The position numbers and the translations under genes were made by a program. The notes under the pieces are model-generated. The model searched no databases. It was given only the letters and a program-made list of their open reading frames with translations, and had not been told where the DNA came from. A stretch of DNA of 64,000 nucleotides, taken from contig CP142453.1 in the NCBI GenBank assembly GCA_038049695.1, forward strand, positions 20,526,001 to 20,590,000. Direction: 5' to 3'. The stretch's first letter is position 1; each line of letters opens with the position of its first letter. Positions 49,781 through 62,700 of the stretch are shown here, one piece after another. The DNA comes from Cinnamomum chago (taxonomy: Eukaryota > Streptophyta > Magnoliopsida > Laurales > Lauraceae).

Positions 49781-52700
49781 ATGGCGTGGTCGCTACTGAA
49801 TGGCGAAAGGGTCGTAGTTATTCTCTACATATCTCGCGTCTTCTTCTCCATCCCTTCCTCGCTCTTCCACGAATCGATCGCTCTCTTCCTCCTCGCTCTC
49901 GCAGGCCTCTTCGTCGAGATCTCCGTTGAGAATCCCAATTCCAATGTCCTCGATCGCTTCAAAACCAGGTCAGATCCATCTCCAAAACTCTCGCATTTTC
50001 GGGAAATTCAACCGTCTATCTCAGGCAATTCTGGTGAATTTCACTATGGTTTCAGATAGGTTATGAATCTCCTTGAAATAATGGTGATTGTAAGGAGTTA
50101 GAGATCGAAATTGAAGCCTATACTAGTTGAGGTTTTATGTATAAAATGTAATTTGGAATTGAACAGCGCCGGCTCGAGACAATTCGAGTCCTAAAAGCGG
50201 CAATCCTAAACTGTTTTAATATTATTATAAATATTTTATTTAAAATTTACTTGTTTTTCTTTTTTGTGATGCAAAATTACTAATTAAGTTTTTATATTCA
50301 AGTTTTGCGCAGTCCACCACCAAAACCCACGTGAAAAGTTTGGAATCCAACTACTTATCCACCCCCAAACAAAAATACAAAAAACTACATGTGGGGCTTG
50401 AAGCATTTTCACCTGCGCACGGTGTGCATACACACCATAAGTTAGGACCATCCAAGATAGACTTCAAGGTTGTGCCCCACGTATTCGATGTTCCGGATGC
50501 ATGGTGCTCATGTGCACTGTGGGTAAGTGAATAAATTCCAGCGGGGGCCATTGTTTATCTTAAATTTTAAGATCTATTATTAGGGCTGAAATCTCAAACT
50601 ATAGATTTATTACAACCACATCATAGATCAAATCTGAATGCCCCCTATTGAAATAGGATATACAAAAATAATGAGAAAGCCTTGTAAAGCAAATTCTTGA
50701 CTGAATGTATGGTTGAGATTTGATACACACGGACTGCTAGAAATATAACAGTGTGCTAAAATCAATTGGACTCCTAGCAATAGTATTATAAGGGGCAGAT
50801 TTGGAAATATAATTGGCCATAAATGGCACTCTAAGGCCCCAAAAAAATCTTGATCGTATCTTTTTAAGAGGGAGTTATTATGGGGCCTTATATTTTGGGA
50901 GAAAAAAAAGGAATAGCAGTTGACAAGTTTGATTTTTTGGAATTTCAAAAGATGCTAGCTGCTATTATGGGCCTTTTTTTGGGCCTTATTTTTTGGGGCC
51001 TAAAGCGAAGTCTTTACTGGCCTTATGCTAGAGCCGGCCCTGGTGTTGAAGAATGTCTTAGCTTAGGAAATGCTTCTTGATCAATTGGCACATGGCATGG
51101 AATTGGTAATATGAAGAATTGCCATTTGAAGGGATATGAGGTCAAATGTAGAAATAGAGTTAGATTTTGGGAGGGTTGGTTGTGGGGAAATGCTACGCTT
51201 TGTATTTCTTTCTCAAAGTGTTTGCGATCACGAGTGATGATGAGCAGGTTCTTGTTTTGGATTAGCATGAAGTGGGAGGAGAATGTTTTTGAACATGAAG
51301 CTTGTAGTTAAAAGGCAAAAATTTATTGAAGTTTGCGGATTGTGGAAAGTAGTTATTGGGGTTGAACTATTGTGTGTGAGGATGATGGTTTAGACATGCG
51401 ATTGTTGAAAGTAGTTATTTCCTGCTGCCATTTGAGTTGTAAGACTTGATTTATGATCGCGTGTTTTTTGTGTTTTAATAAAGAAATGGCGACTCATGTC
51501 ATATTGCATTTTGAAGCAGCTTGATTGATTGAGAATGACATTTTGTATGCTCTTTTTAAGGTTATAGATGTTTCTTAGTCCTTGATGTCTTGCAACAAGG
51601 GAATATGCCATGTCATGCGATTATGAAGGGTTTGTGGTTTGAGAAAAATGGGAGAATTTTTTTAGGATGACTCACATTCACACCAACACTTTTTTAAGTC
51701 AAAATCTTTCACAGCTAATTTCTTCAGGTGTGGATTAAGTAGGAAGGAGTTTCCAGGTTTTCATTTCACTATAAACTTAGCTAATAGGGTGCTAAGCTGA
51801 CTCTGCTATTTTTTTTTTTTTTTTATGGGTCCTGTTTGAGTTAGTGTTAATGCCTTAGTTCCTATTTTTGTTTGTGAAGTGTTTTGTGCTTGCTTCTGTT
51901 TTCCTGCAAAGAGCTATGTAAACTCTCCATTGCTATAAAAACAGGTAAAAGAGAAGAAAAATAAAAAGAAAATAGACACAAATGCATAAGTATGCTATCA
52001 TGGTTTACCTCAAAACTAATTCTCATTCTACCAGAGGTGAGGCCACAAAACTCAACTAACCATGTCAATGGAAACAGTAATATATACTTTAGTTTAGCAT
52101 TTCATGAGTTCATGGTGGTTTTAAATAGTTGAACCCAACTTCTACTGTGGATTTAAAGGTTGTCTTTCTGATTCTCTTTGATTCTTCCATTTTTGGTTCC
52201 AGATTACATAAAACGAGCAGAAAGGTTACCCCTTGTTAGAATCATAATATAATTTTGTACTATTCTTTTCAGGCCTGGGGCTTCATCAGGAATACTGCTG
52301 GGAACAGTCACATTGCCCACAGTCATGATGTCGCGGTTGATACAGTTGTCAAGGGCACTCTCAGATCAAGATATCAAACTTGAAGGTAGAGTTTCTGAAA
52401 TCTATATGATGGTCCCTAGGTTGCATTGCATTGTCAGTTTTTCTCAAAAGGTTTCGCATGGATTACTTAGTATGCATCTTTGAGGATTGATACTAAGTAC
52501 TTGTCATCTTTAGGCAGTTTAGTTCCTTATTTTTAATGCCTTCTAAACATACTGTCTTCATTTTTTTGCACTTGCTTTTCCAATCTAGAAAAATATGAAG
52601 ACCATCAAGGTATATGAATATATGAATCCTGTCTTGACAATATTTCCGTGTGTGCATCTGTTATGAATCCTTAAAGAAAGAAAAGAAAGAATCACTTAAA

Positions 52701-55700
52701 AAAATGAACCCTAATTTGATGTTCTTAGTGAGAAATTACACTTGCATCATTGATGTATTGATTGATAAAAAATTTCTCTTCAAGTTGTTTTTTTTTTTTT
52801 TTAATTTTTTTAATCAAATTCTTTGAAATAATATTAACACTAGCACAATAACCTGTGCTCAGCACGGTATCTCCATGCATTGTAAAATAAATAATCATAC
52901 ATTAAAAAAAGTTACCTCTTTCCATAGAGCAAGTTAATCTCTTTCTATACAGCAAGTTGCATAAAATGAAAATAAAATAATTGGAGCATAAAGGAAATAG
53001 TTACATAAAGGAAGAATTGAAACATGAGTGGTTTGTTGAAAAAAATGAGTGGGCAGTTGCATGAGTAGTGGAGAGAGAATGTGGAATATTTAAACAAAAA
53101 GTATAACTGTCGGTCAAAATTAGAACTGCCAGTCAAAATTAGATTCAAAACCTTCCACTTTAATATATTATAATTGTATTAAAGGCGACCCAAGTAGACG
53201 AGACAAGGCTTTTAATGATATGATTAGCATCTTCTTCTTCTTCCACCTTTTTTTTTGAGTTTGTGTTGTGTGCATGTGCTTTCCAGTGCATTACTTTTTT
53301 TTTTTATTCATTGTTGTAAGAAGAGTTTGATCTATGCCTCAGTGTCCTTTCTATGTGCCAACTAGCAATTTAATTTGCTTCAGAAAAAGTTATATAGTTT
53401 GTTACTTATTGAAAAAGAGAAGGAAGTTATATACCTTTTTTTTTTTTAAATTGAGATAATTATTGCTGTTTCAATTTGTAATGGAAAGACAACTACTTCT
53501 ATTGAATTTGGTTTTTCTCAAATCTCTTTCAATCAGCATATGCATCGCTTCACTCGTGTTCTAGTGGTCATTTTGGGGAACGTATGCTTACAGATGATGT
53601 CTATTAAAAGATTTCCTTTCTGAAAACTGCTTTACAAATAGTTTAAAATGAAATACTATGCCGATTTAGTTTACTTTAGAATGGAAGACCTTGTGTGTGT
53701 CCTCCAAATCCTGGGCAGGGCTTGTAATGTCCTTGTGCCTGCCTGTGTGCAAACCCCATCACCCAATCATAATTTGTTGTGTTTTTACTTAATGGCCCCT
53801 GTCAGGAAAGATTTCCTGCATCCACCCTTGCTTCTGGTAACTAATTTATGGGTTTTGTTGGAATGTGTTAAAATTGGTGGCTGAGGGTCCGTTTGGGAAG
53901 GGAGGAGGGGAGGGGAGGGGAGGGAAAATTTGAGGGGGAAGGAAAATGAAGGGGAGGGGAGGGAAAATTAGTTTTCCCTCATCTTGTTTGGGAAGTAAAA
54001 AAGTAAGAGGAAGGAAAGTGAAAAAGTATAATTTTGTTTGTTAGTGAGGTACAGAGAAAAAGACTATTTTACCCTTGCTCTTGAAAAAAATTCAAATAGA
54101 GTCTAAGGGCATTTTAGTCATTTCATCACTCCATTATTACTTTCCCCTCATTTTCCCCCTGTTTTGGGGGGGAAATTTTTGAGGCAAAAAGGCTACTTTT
54201 TCCCTCCATTTCCCCCTCCCCCATTTTCCCTCCCCCCTTCCCAAACACCCCCCAAAATCACTTTCCCTCCACTTTCCCTCCTTTTTTTCCTCCCCCCCAT
54301 TTCCCCCCCCTTCCCAAACAGACCCTGAAGCTTGTGTGTGTGAGTTTGAGTTCCCCATGAAGCAAAGAAGGGAAAAAAATATTGGGGGCTGAAGAGAATA
54401 ACCGGATCTTGAATAAAAATTTAGTTACTTAAAGCACCACGTCATTCCTTCATTAGATTGCGTTGCTTATTCAGATCCTGATAGTGGCAGTTATAATAAG
54501 AGGCAATGCATCATAGTTAATCAATTCGTGTGCTTGTACAAGTTCCTCCTTTATCTCATGAAAGATAAAGAAAAAGGAGTTTCTGCAGTTGAATATGAGG
54601 TCAATTTTCTTATCCGAATCAATTAGATTCTTGTTATTGGAGTCCTTGAATCCCCATATACAATACCATGTGTATTGCATAGAAACTTTACTGAAATTTT
54701 GGAAATCATAAAAGAAGTCATCGAAATATGGAATGCCCTTGTTACATTTTCCACTTTGATTTCATTTCATCGTCATGATTATCAAGTAAGACTAGGGGCA
54801 ACCATAATTCAAGTTGGGCCGGCCATCCATTGTAAGGTGTAATACACTGCTAGGTGTTACCTTGTATTTTGAAAATGTGTGGGTATTTTTCTTGGATATG
54901 AGTTGGTATCTATAATTTTTCCATACTGGATGACAACAGTGATCTTCTATTATATGCTGCAGCCACATGACACAGTCTGGCAAAAATTTAGTTTAAAAAA
55001 GTTGGCAATGTTTGAACTAGCATAAATTTTTTTAATTGATTTATAGAATTCCACTTATTCATACCAAGTCTGGCTTATTTTTACTCTTTTTTCTCCCTAA
55101 GTTTATGTTTATTCCTTATTTACATGCTCCTTATATTGATCCCCTGTCAATATTCATGTCAGTATATGTTTTCTTCCAGAGTTTGGCTATCTGAACATGC
55201 AATACTGGGCTGCATCTGTAAGCTGCTTCAGCGTGCTTATTTTCCTTTGGGCAGTTCCACGGTATTTTGTGAACAACAATTCAGCCCTTCTACATTCAGG
55301 CAGCGGTCACGATGCAAAAGTTACTTTAGTTCACGTAGTTCTGTATGCAGTTGTGTGCTTTATGTCTGTTTCCAGTAAATCTTATGGGGGTTAGTTCCAA
55401 ACTCTTCTCTTACAGTGCTGGTGGTTTAATAATGATAAATAGAAATTATGCCATGTGCCAAGATCTTCTAGTTCTAGCCATTCATCCGTCAAAGAAATAT
55501 ATGATGTGGATATTCATGTTTTGAAACTAAGATGGTTAGTCCTGAATCTCCTCTTACAGTACCCTTATTATATAGATATCAAGATCGCCTAGTTCTACCC
55601 ATCCATCTATTAAAGAAATATAAAATGTGGATCTTCTTGTTCTGAAACTGACTTAAATTATGTGTTTAATCTCTCTGTCTCATTTCTCTCGTTGCAGGCT

Positions 55701-58700
55701 TGTACCTAGCAGTGAAGTTATTGTGGATACTCTTCCATGGACTGGCATCAGTGAGACTAGTTCAACACATTCTTCTTACTTTTCCATCATGTGCTTCTGT
55801 AGGTAGTACATCTAATTTCAAGAATTCTTATGCAAGTTTTACAATATAGAAAATAGTATCCAATTTTTTATGGCAGATATTCGACAGATTCTATAAATTA
55901 ACTGATCAATGGAAAAAAAAATCTTATTTATTAATTGAGGTCTCTTCCTTTTCAATTTTTATTCATTACAAGTGATTTGTCTGTTCATGCTAATGCATTA
56001 TTGCCAAAGATGCCACAAACCTTTGCTTCAATAATCTGACTTACATTCTTCTGGTCTTGGGCCAAGTTATCAGTCTTTTGTAACCATTAAATATTTCCTT
56101 GCCATTTTAAAGATGAAATGGAGAGATGTTTTTTCTGTAACCTGGGGTGATAGATGATCAGTCAATTGTAATGTTGGAACAAAAGCTGATACTTAATAGA
56201 TTTAACAGAAATATGTGACTGATTAGCATTCTATGACAATTTTTCTATTTTCATTTGAACCAGTTTCTGTTCCCATGTCAAAAGAAAAATGTGAGTGTCA
56301 GTTCTGAGTGAAGTAGGATACTTGGAACTGTCAATGTTATATCCTCTTTAAATATTATAAATGAGGATGTTTCTAGCGCCCTTTTGACTTTTCATATGTG
56401 GGGCCCACTCTTGAATCTAATCTGCCCACAACCACCAACCCAAAACACACTGCACACCATTGGATTTTATTACTAAAAGTTTTCTTGATGTATAACCATT
56501 AAACTTTGAGGATTTAAAATTAAGGGTTAGGATCTTTTGATCAACCTAAACAGAATTTATGTAGCTGACGCCAACATGGATGGGACAAGGCTTTGATGAC
56601 TACGGTGATAATTCGATCAGCCTGGTCATAAAAAAAAAAATAATAATAATTTGGTCGGCCTGATACTTATATTTCTCTCATCCTTGTCCAAACCTTTCCA
56701 TTGCTGTTCCTCCCTAAATTGTTATGCATCCAGGTGGGTTCCACTGAAAGGTACCATTTTATCTTTAAAAATGCCCGGGCATTCTTCATATACACATTTG
56801 TGTGTGTGCCCCTCATATATGTATGTATATGCTGCCCCTCATTTACTGAGTTGGTTTCTTGCGGGAAGAGAATCTTCTGTAATTGATGTCCTCAAATAGA
56901 AAGTGATTATGGTTGTAGTGTGAGTATGTGGATGTTGCATAGTTGTTATATACCATAAATATCACCTTGAATGTGAAATAGTTGCCCCGGTTGATGTCTC
57001 ATACACATTCTCAAAAGGTGACTGATAGGACCTATTCAATTTTAATTGGCCAATGATGCTTTTCTGGAGATAATTCATCTAACATTTCTGTCCAATGCTT
57101 ACAAGAAGAAATTTGTCGTTGGAGGGCCTTAGAAAATAACTAACCAACTCCTCAATATGCTATGAAAAGAATTTTCTGATTGTGTTTTTTTTTTTTTTTT
57201 TTTTGCTCTGGTGCAAACTCACACTCCCACACACACTACCCAAGTCCCCATCCATCAGACCCAGGAATTGATCACTGGCTGTATCTGGGTGTCAGTTACT
57301 TAACCTACAAGCTATGATGCACAGATACAACATGGATACGACAAGGACACGCCATAAACACGGCAGAGACATGAATTTTACAAATAAAAAGTGAAGTATC
57401 GGATATGATACGATATGATACGTTGCCCATTTTGAAGTATCCGTGCATCATAGCCTACAAGTGGATTGTGTTGTGTCATTCATCCTAGATGTTTCTTGCT
57501 TGGCATTAATTGGGTGCATGTCTCAAAGTATTTAGGTGTCAGTCACTTGACTTCATTTTTATGAATAAGAAAATAAAAGGGTACATGGAGAGAGCCTAAA
57601 AATTTGGAGAAGTCAGAGAGAAAAAAAGGGTTTAAGAGGAGAAAGAATTTGCCAAGAACCATGAGGATTGGTCATCTTACTCTTGCTTATGACCAGGCCT
57701 AACACTTTATTTATATTATTCGCTCGTTTCAGGAATTGAGAAACCTCTTCTTGCCAAAGTTTTTCATATTTACAAATTAGTCTATAATTACTAGAAATTA
57801 AAAATAATAAGTCCCTAGTTGTTTCTCAACGACCTGTCTGCTGGGGTGTGATCATTCAACAATGATATCCAATGATGGGTATAACCGTATAGGGGTGACT
57901 CCTAAAATGAATACATGCGGGCTGCGGCCAAACATATTCATTAAAATTTTATTTATTACGATTTTAAATAGTGAAATGATACCATATAGTAAATTAAAAA
58001 AAATGTTGTATTTGGTGGAAATGCTGGTGCCTAGCAAAAAATTGAAAGAAAATTTAAAATGACAAGATCCAAAGCTTATTTATTGACAAATTAGTCCATA
58101 ATTACTAGAAATTAAAAATAATAATTCCGTAGTTGTTTCTCGACAACGTCTCCTGGTGTGTGATCATTCAAAAATGATGTCCAATGATGGGTATAGGTGT
58201 GACTCCTGAAATGAATACCTGCAGTCAAACATATTCATTAAAACTTTATTTATTACTATTGTAAATGGTGAAATGATGCCATATAATTACTTAAGAAAAA
58301 TGTCATATTTGGTGGAAATGGTGCTTATATTGGAAGAAAATTTAAAATGACAAGAGCCTGTAGCAAGTTGGAAGGTGCTCACTGTTGCAGGCACGAGTTT
58401 GCGGATTTAGGGTGGCTGCCAATAAGAATATCTAAATGGATGATATATTCTCATACATAACGATATGGATGACATATAACATGGAATTGGACTTTATACT
58501 GCTATGCATCCTAGACCTATGGTAGTATTTTTGGTGGCCCATTAATATTAGGTAAAATGGAACTGCATTTACCTTCCTTTTGAAAATGGTTGCCTGATGA
58601 TTTGTGTCCAGCAGTTGATTTTACTTCGTGTGTGTGTGAGCGCACGTGTGTATGAGAATGAAGTTTCTTTTCAATGAAGTTTCCTTTCAGTGTTCTGTGG

Positions 58701-59702
58701 AGTTGTGCTCATATGTGCCTTGTGATTTTTTTTCAAGTTTGCTTCATTTCTTTCAACACAACTGTTTTTACCGATCTCTACTCATGGTTGAGTCTCAAGA
58801 TGCAAATAGTTCTCCTCTTACTCTTGTAGAGGACATACCCTCTTATTTCGCTTGAGGGTAGTGAAACTGTGGTTCTTATTCTAACTTCTCTGAGCCATTA
58901 TGCCATTTTAACCCTCAGGAGAAGCACTTTTAGCAACTGGTGGTATCGTTCTATATTTTGGTGATATGTTGACATTCACTCTGGCGAAGGTCTGTTCAAT
59001 GCAAATACTATTCAGTGATAACTTCTTAACTATTTTTTCATAAACTTCGTCGATGTTTTATGTGAAATATCCTTAATTGACAGATCAGTGCACATGTGCT
59101 GTTTTCAACAAGTCCTGTCCATCTTGGAATGAAAAAAAGTGAGATAGGCACAATTTTACAGGTAAGGATTATGACTAATGAGGGAAAAGTGTAAATGGTT
59201 ATTATCAAGCTTTTAAACAGACTGTTATCTTCTATGCAGGGAGTGCTGCTTGGCCTTCTTCTTCTGCCACTGTTTTATAAATTTGTTCTCCAAATTTGGA
59301 TACATTTTTCGAGGTTGATCAACTCTGAAGCTCATATAGCTGAAGGAAGGACGTTTGATGGAATTGGAAAATCTATTGTATTTTATGCTTCACTGGCAGT
59401 CATGCTGATTTTGATAGTTCCTGAATGGATGCAACTTGTTCAGGAATTTCATATGCATCCAGTATTATGGTATGCTTTCCTTTCAAACCTGCATCGTTAG
59501 CATTGTCAATTACTTTGCTTTAAGTTTGACTAAAGCCCGAGGCAGTGGAAGGCGTTTGCTATTGCAACCTTGAGGTTGTGGGTTCGAGTCATGCTACCAA
59601 ATTTTTTTTTCTTTTAGGAATAACATAAAAAAATAACATGATGTTTGAATTATGTGGCTATAACTTCCTTAATTACTTCATGCCATCGCAGTAACAAGAT
59701 TA

Positions 59703-59735
<33 letters not shown>

Positions 59736-62700
59736 GGGAAATACTCCTATGAGAGTAACTCTCACACTACTATGAGATTTTTTTTTTTCGGGTTGTGGGG
59801 CGGGGGGGGGGATATTTAGGCTGTTGGCATTGGATATGGATCCAATCGGTACCCCCTTACTCTCATAATAGTGTGAGTGTTACTCTCATAGGAGCATTTC
59901 CCTATAGATGGGGGATATTCATGTGCATCCTTTCCTCACCATATGGCGAGGGACAAACTTAATGGGGCTCACATAGGGCCCCATTGATTGTGGGACTCGG
60001 TGTTTTTTTTTTTTTTTTGGGGGGGGTGTGGTCAATCCCATGCTTCTAACCCCTTCATCCTTGACCCATGAATTTAACTACTTTAGATTAAAGAAAATAA
60101 TTTGACATTCGATCCAACGGTCCAATCCATTTGGATGGGTGAAAACTTGATGGATCTAGTGTACTTAAGGAGGTCCTGGGTATGTAGATGGTTTAAATGT
60201 ATCATAAAGTCGGCCCCACTATGTTGTCCCTTGGCATAATATGGCGAGGGATGGATGTGCATGAATATATCCATATACATACATACGTATGTACATACAG
60301 TAGTCATCCAGTGCGCAATTCATGGATTGGATGACTCTGCGCACCTCGATGTGGGTCCCCACCTGGGACTAGGACCTAGGGGGATTGAAAGATATCCCTG
60401 GGCCCCTCATCTCCACAAATAACCAGCCCCATCCCTAAACCCTATCATCTCCATCCGTGCTCCACAAGTTTAACGGTGTGCAATACATTTGAATGGGTGT
60501 GCACTCGATCCAATGGTCCAATCCAGTCCATTCGAATGGGTGCAAACCCAGGGCACATGTGAAATTCATGGGGTGTGTTGTGGTCCAGTCAGATGGACCA
60601 TCAGTGGGTCCCACCCATGGTGCGCAACTTGCGCATCGGGCTCACCTGATACAAGTGTAAGTGTGTGTCTTTATACTGGGTCATTCAAGCAGAAATTTAA
60701 TTTATTGTATGCCATCTTTTTTGACCAATTAGATGTGACTTGATATTTGTTAATTCCATTTTAACGTTTTCCTTGGAGTGATGGGATATTGAAATACTAT
60801 GGTTGGTTAGTAATTCTTTATTTTATTCTATTTATTTATTTTTGAAATGGTAGCTTCAATAATAAAAGCTACACAATATAACAGGTATTGGTAGGTCCGT
60901 ATGTTGGTTTAGGGGAGCTTTATTCTGGTTAAAATCATGCCTAAGAGATCCATTTTAAATCCCACCGTGTCTAGAAAGAAATGCCATCTACCCTAATCTT
61001 TTTGTATAACATGGTTTTGGCAGGGTATCTACTTTTGTATTCTCGGAGCCAATCAAAAGACTGCCACTGTGTATGTATTGGATAGGACTAATATGCATAT
61101 CTGTTTTTCGGTTTTACAACATTTCAAAAAACAGCAGGATTGAAAGGATTCTTCTCCGAAAATTCTACCATCTAGTGGCAGTTCTAATGTTTTTGCCTGC
61201 TGTTTACCTTCAGGTGATTTAAAATGACTTGACACCACTTCTGTAGCCTTTGCCCTTTCTTAATCTGTGTTGACATTCTGTTAGACATACAACCCTTTTA
61301 GTTGTTGAAAAGGTCTTGTCAATGATATCCATGTTGACTTGTGCAGCCAGAATTTCTAGATCTAGCATTCGGTGCAGCCTTTGCCATTTTCTTGGCTCTA
61401 GAAATGATACGAGTAAGTTCTTCCCGTGATCATATATGTTTAGAGTGCTGAATATTGATCTATAATCATCTCATAAGTTTTTCTGTTTAGACACCAACAG
61501 CTCTCTCTCTCTCTCTCTCTCTCTCTCCCCTCTTGTTGAACTCCTATCTTACGGTTCACAATTGTGTGCACGTCCCATATGTGGCCCAACTGTTTTTTCA
61601 ATTAAACACTTACTATGTGAATTATCACTCACCCCAAACTGACATTGAATCGACTGGTCACCGCCATTGGATTGAATGGCAGAAAACTGCAGACTTCAAA
61701 CTGCTTCACTCTGATGGCTTAAGAAGACAGTAGCGATGATCAAACCATTCATTCTTTTGTCCAATATAATCCATGTTGAGGCCTTTACATCCCCTAAACT
61801 TCTACATGTGCTGTGCATGCGTGCAGGTGAGCCCCACATGAAGGTGTGCATGGTGATGGGTGGGATATGTGGGGCATCTTGTAGTTAAGGTGGGGCATGT
61901 GAAAAATTAACCCATTAATCACAGTAGCCTTGCAAATTGGGCCCTGAAAATGCAACCGTTTATAAAATGCATTCTTTTTAAATTGCTCTTTAATTTGGAA
62001 GAGCTTTTGTGTTTTAGCCTTGGCACTCACATATTTCCGTCTAAAAGAATAAAAATAAGAAAAATTTCACTCCTATCCAAACATCTTAAGGTTTAAACAC
62101 AAGGAGTGGGAAAAGTTTCACTCCTATCCAAACATCTCTAGGAAATCAGTGGTCTATAAAAGTTCAGGATAATCCTACTCATTGGGTCCTCCACAAACCC
62201 TGATTGACCCTTGTGCATTGTGGCTAGTTGTACTACAGTTATATTGGGGTTCTATACTCTTTTACTTTATACTCTTCTACTTTCATTGGAACTCTTATCA
62301 ATTATCTTTGCAGTTATGAAAGTCATGTTAGGTTGAGCCTTCGACCTTTGCCCTTTTCCATCTAGCTTCTCATTGGAATTTACCCGTTTCCTTTTCCCCC
62401 CTCCTTTCTGAGTTATGCTCTACCCTCCTCAATTTTACTTCTTGAGGATCAAAGAGGGAAGCAAATTGCATCTTGTAGGCCTGTAAAGTTATGCATATTT
62501 TGCACGAAATTTATTGGCAAATCTTGCTTAACCATAATCCTGTAGGCAGGTGTGGAAAATTTGGCCATTGGGGCACCTTGTACATCAGTTTATGAATGCT
62601 TTTACAGATCATCGGGACTCGGATATTCTTATTATTAGGTACAGTGTATACTTTCTTTTCTTGATTGTCAAAAAGTTTATTTCTGGCTATGTTGAAATAT

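Noticed and set aside
60489..60743. 84-codon plus-strand frame in dolichol kinase intron 7
   Set aside because: Falls inside the GGGCCC-rich repeat and has no domain.
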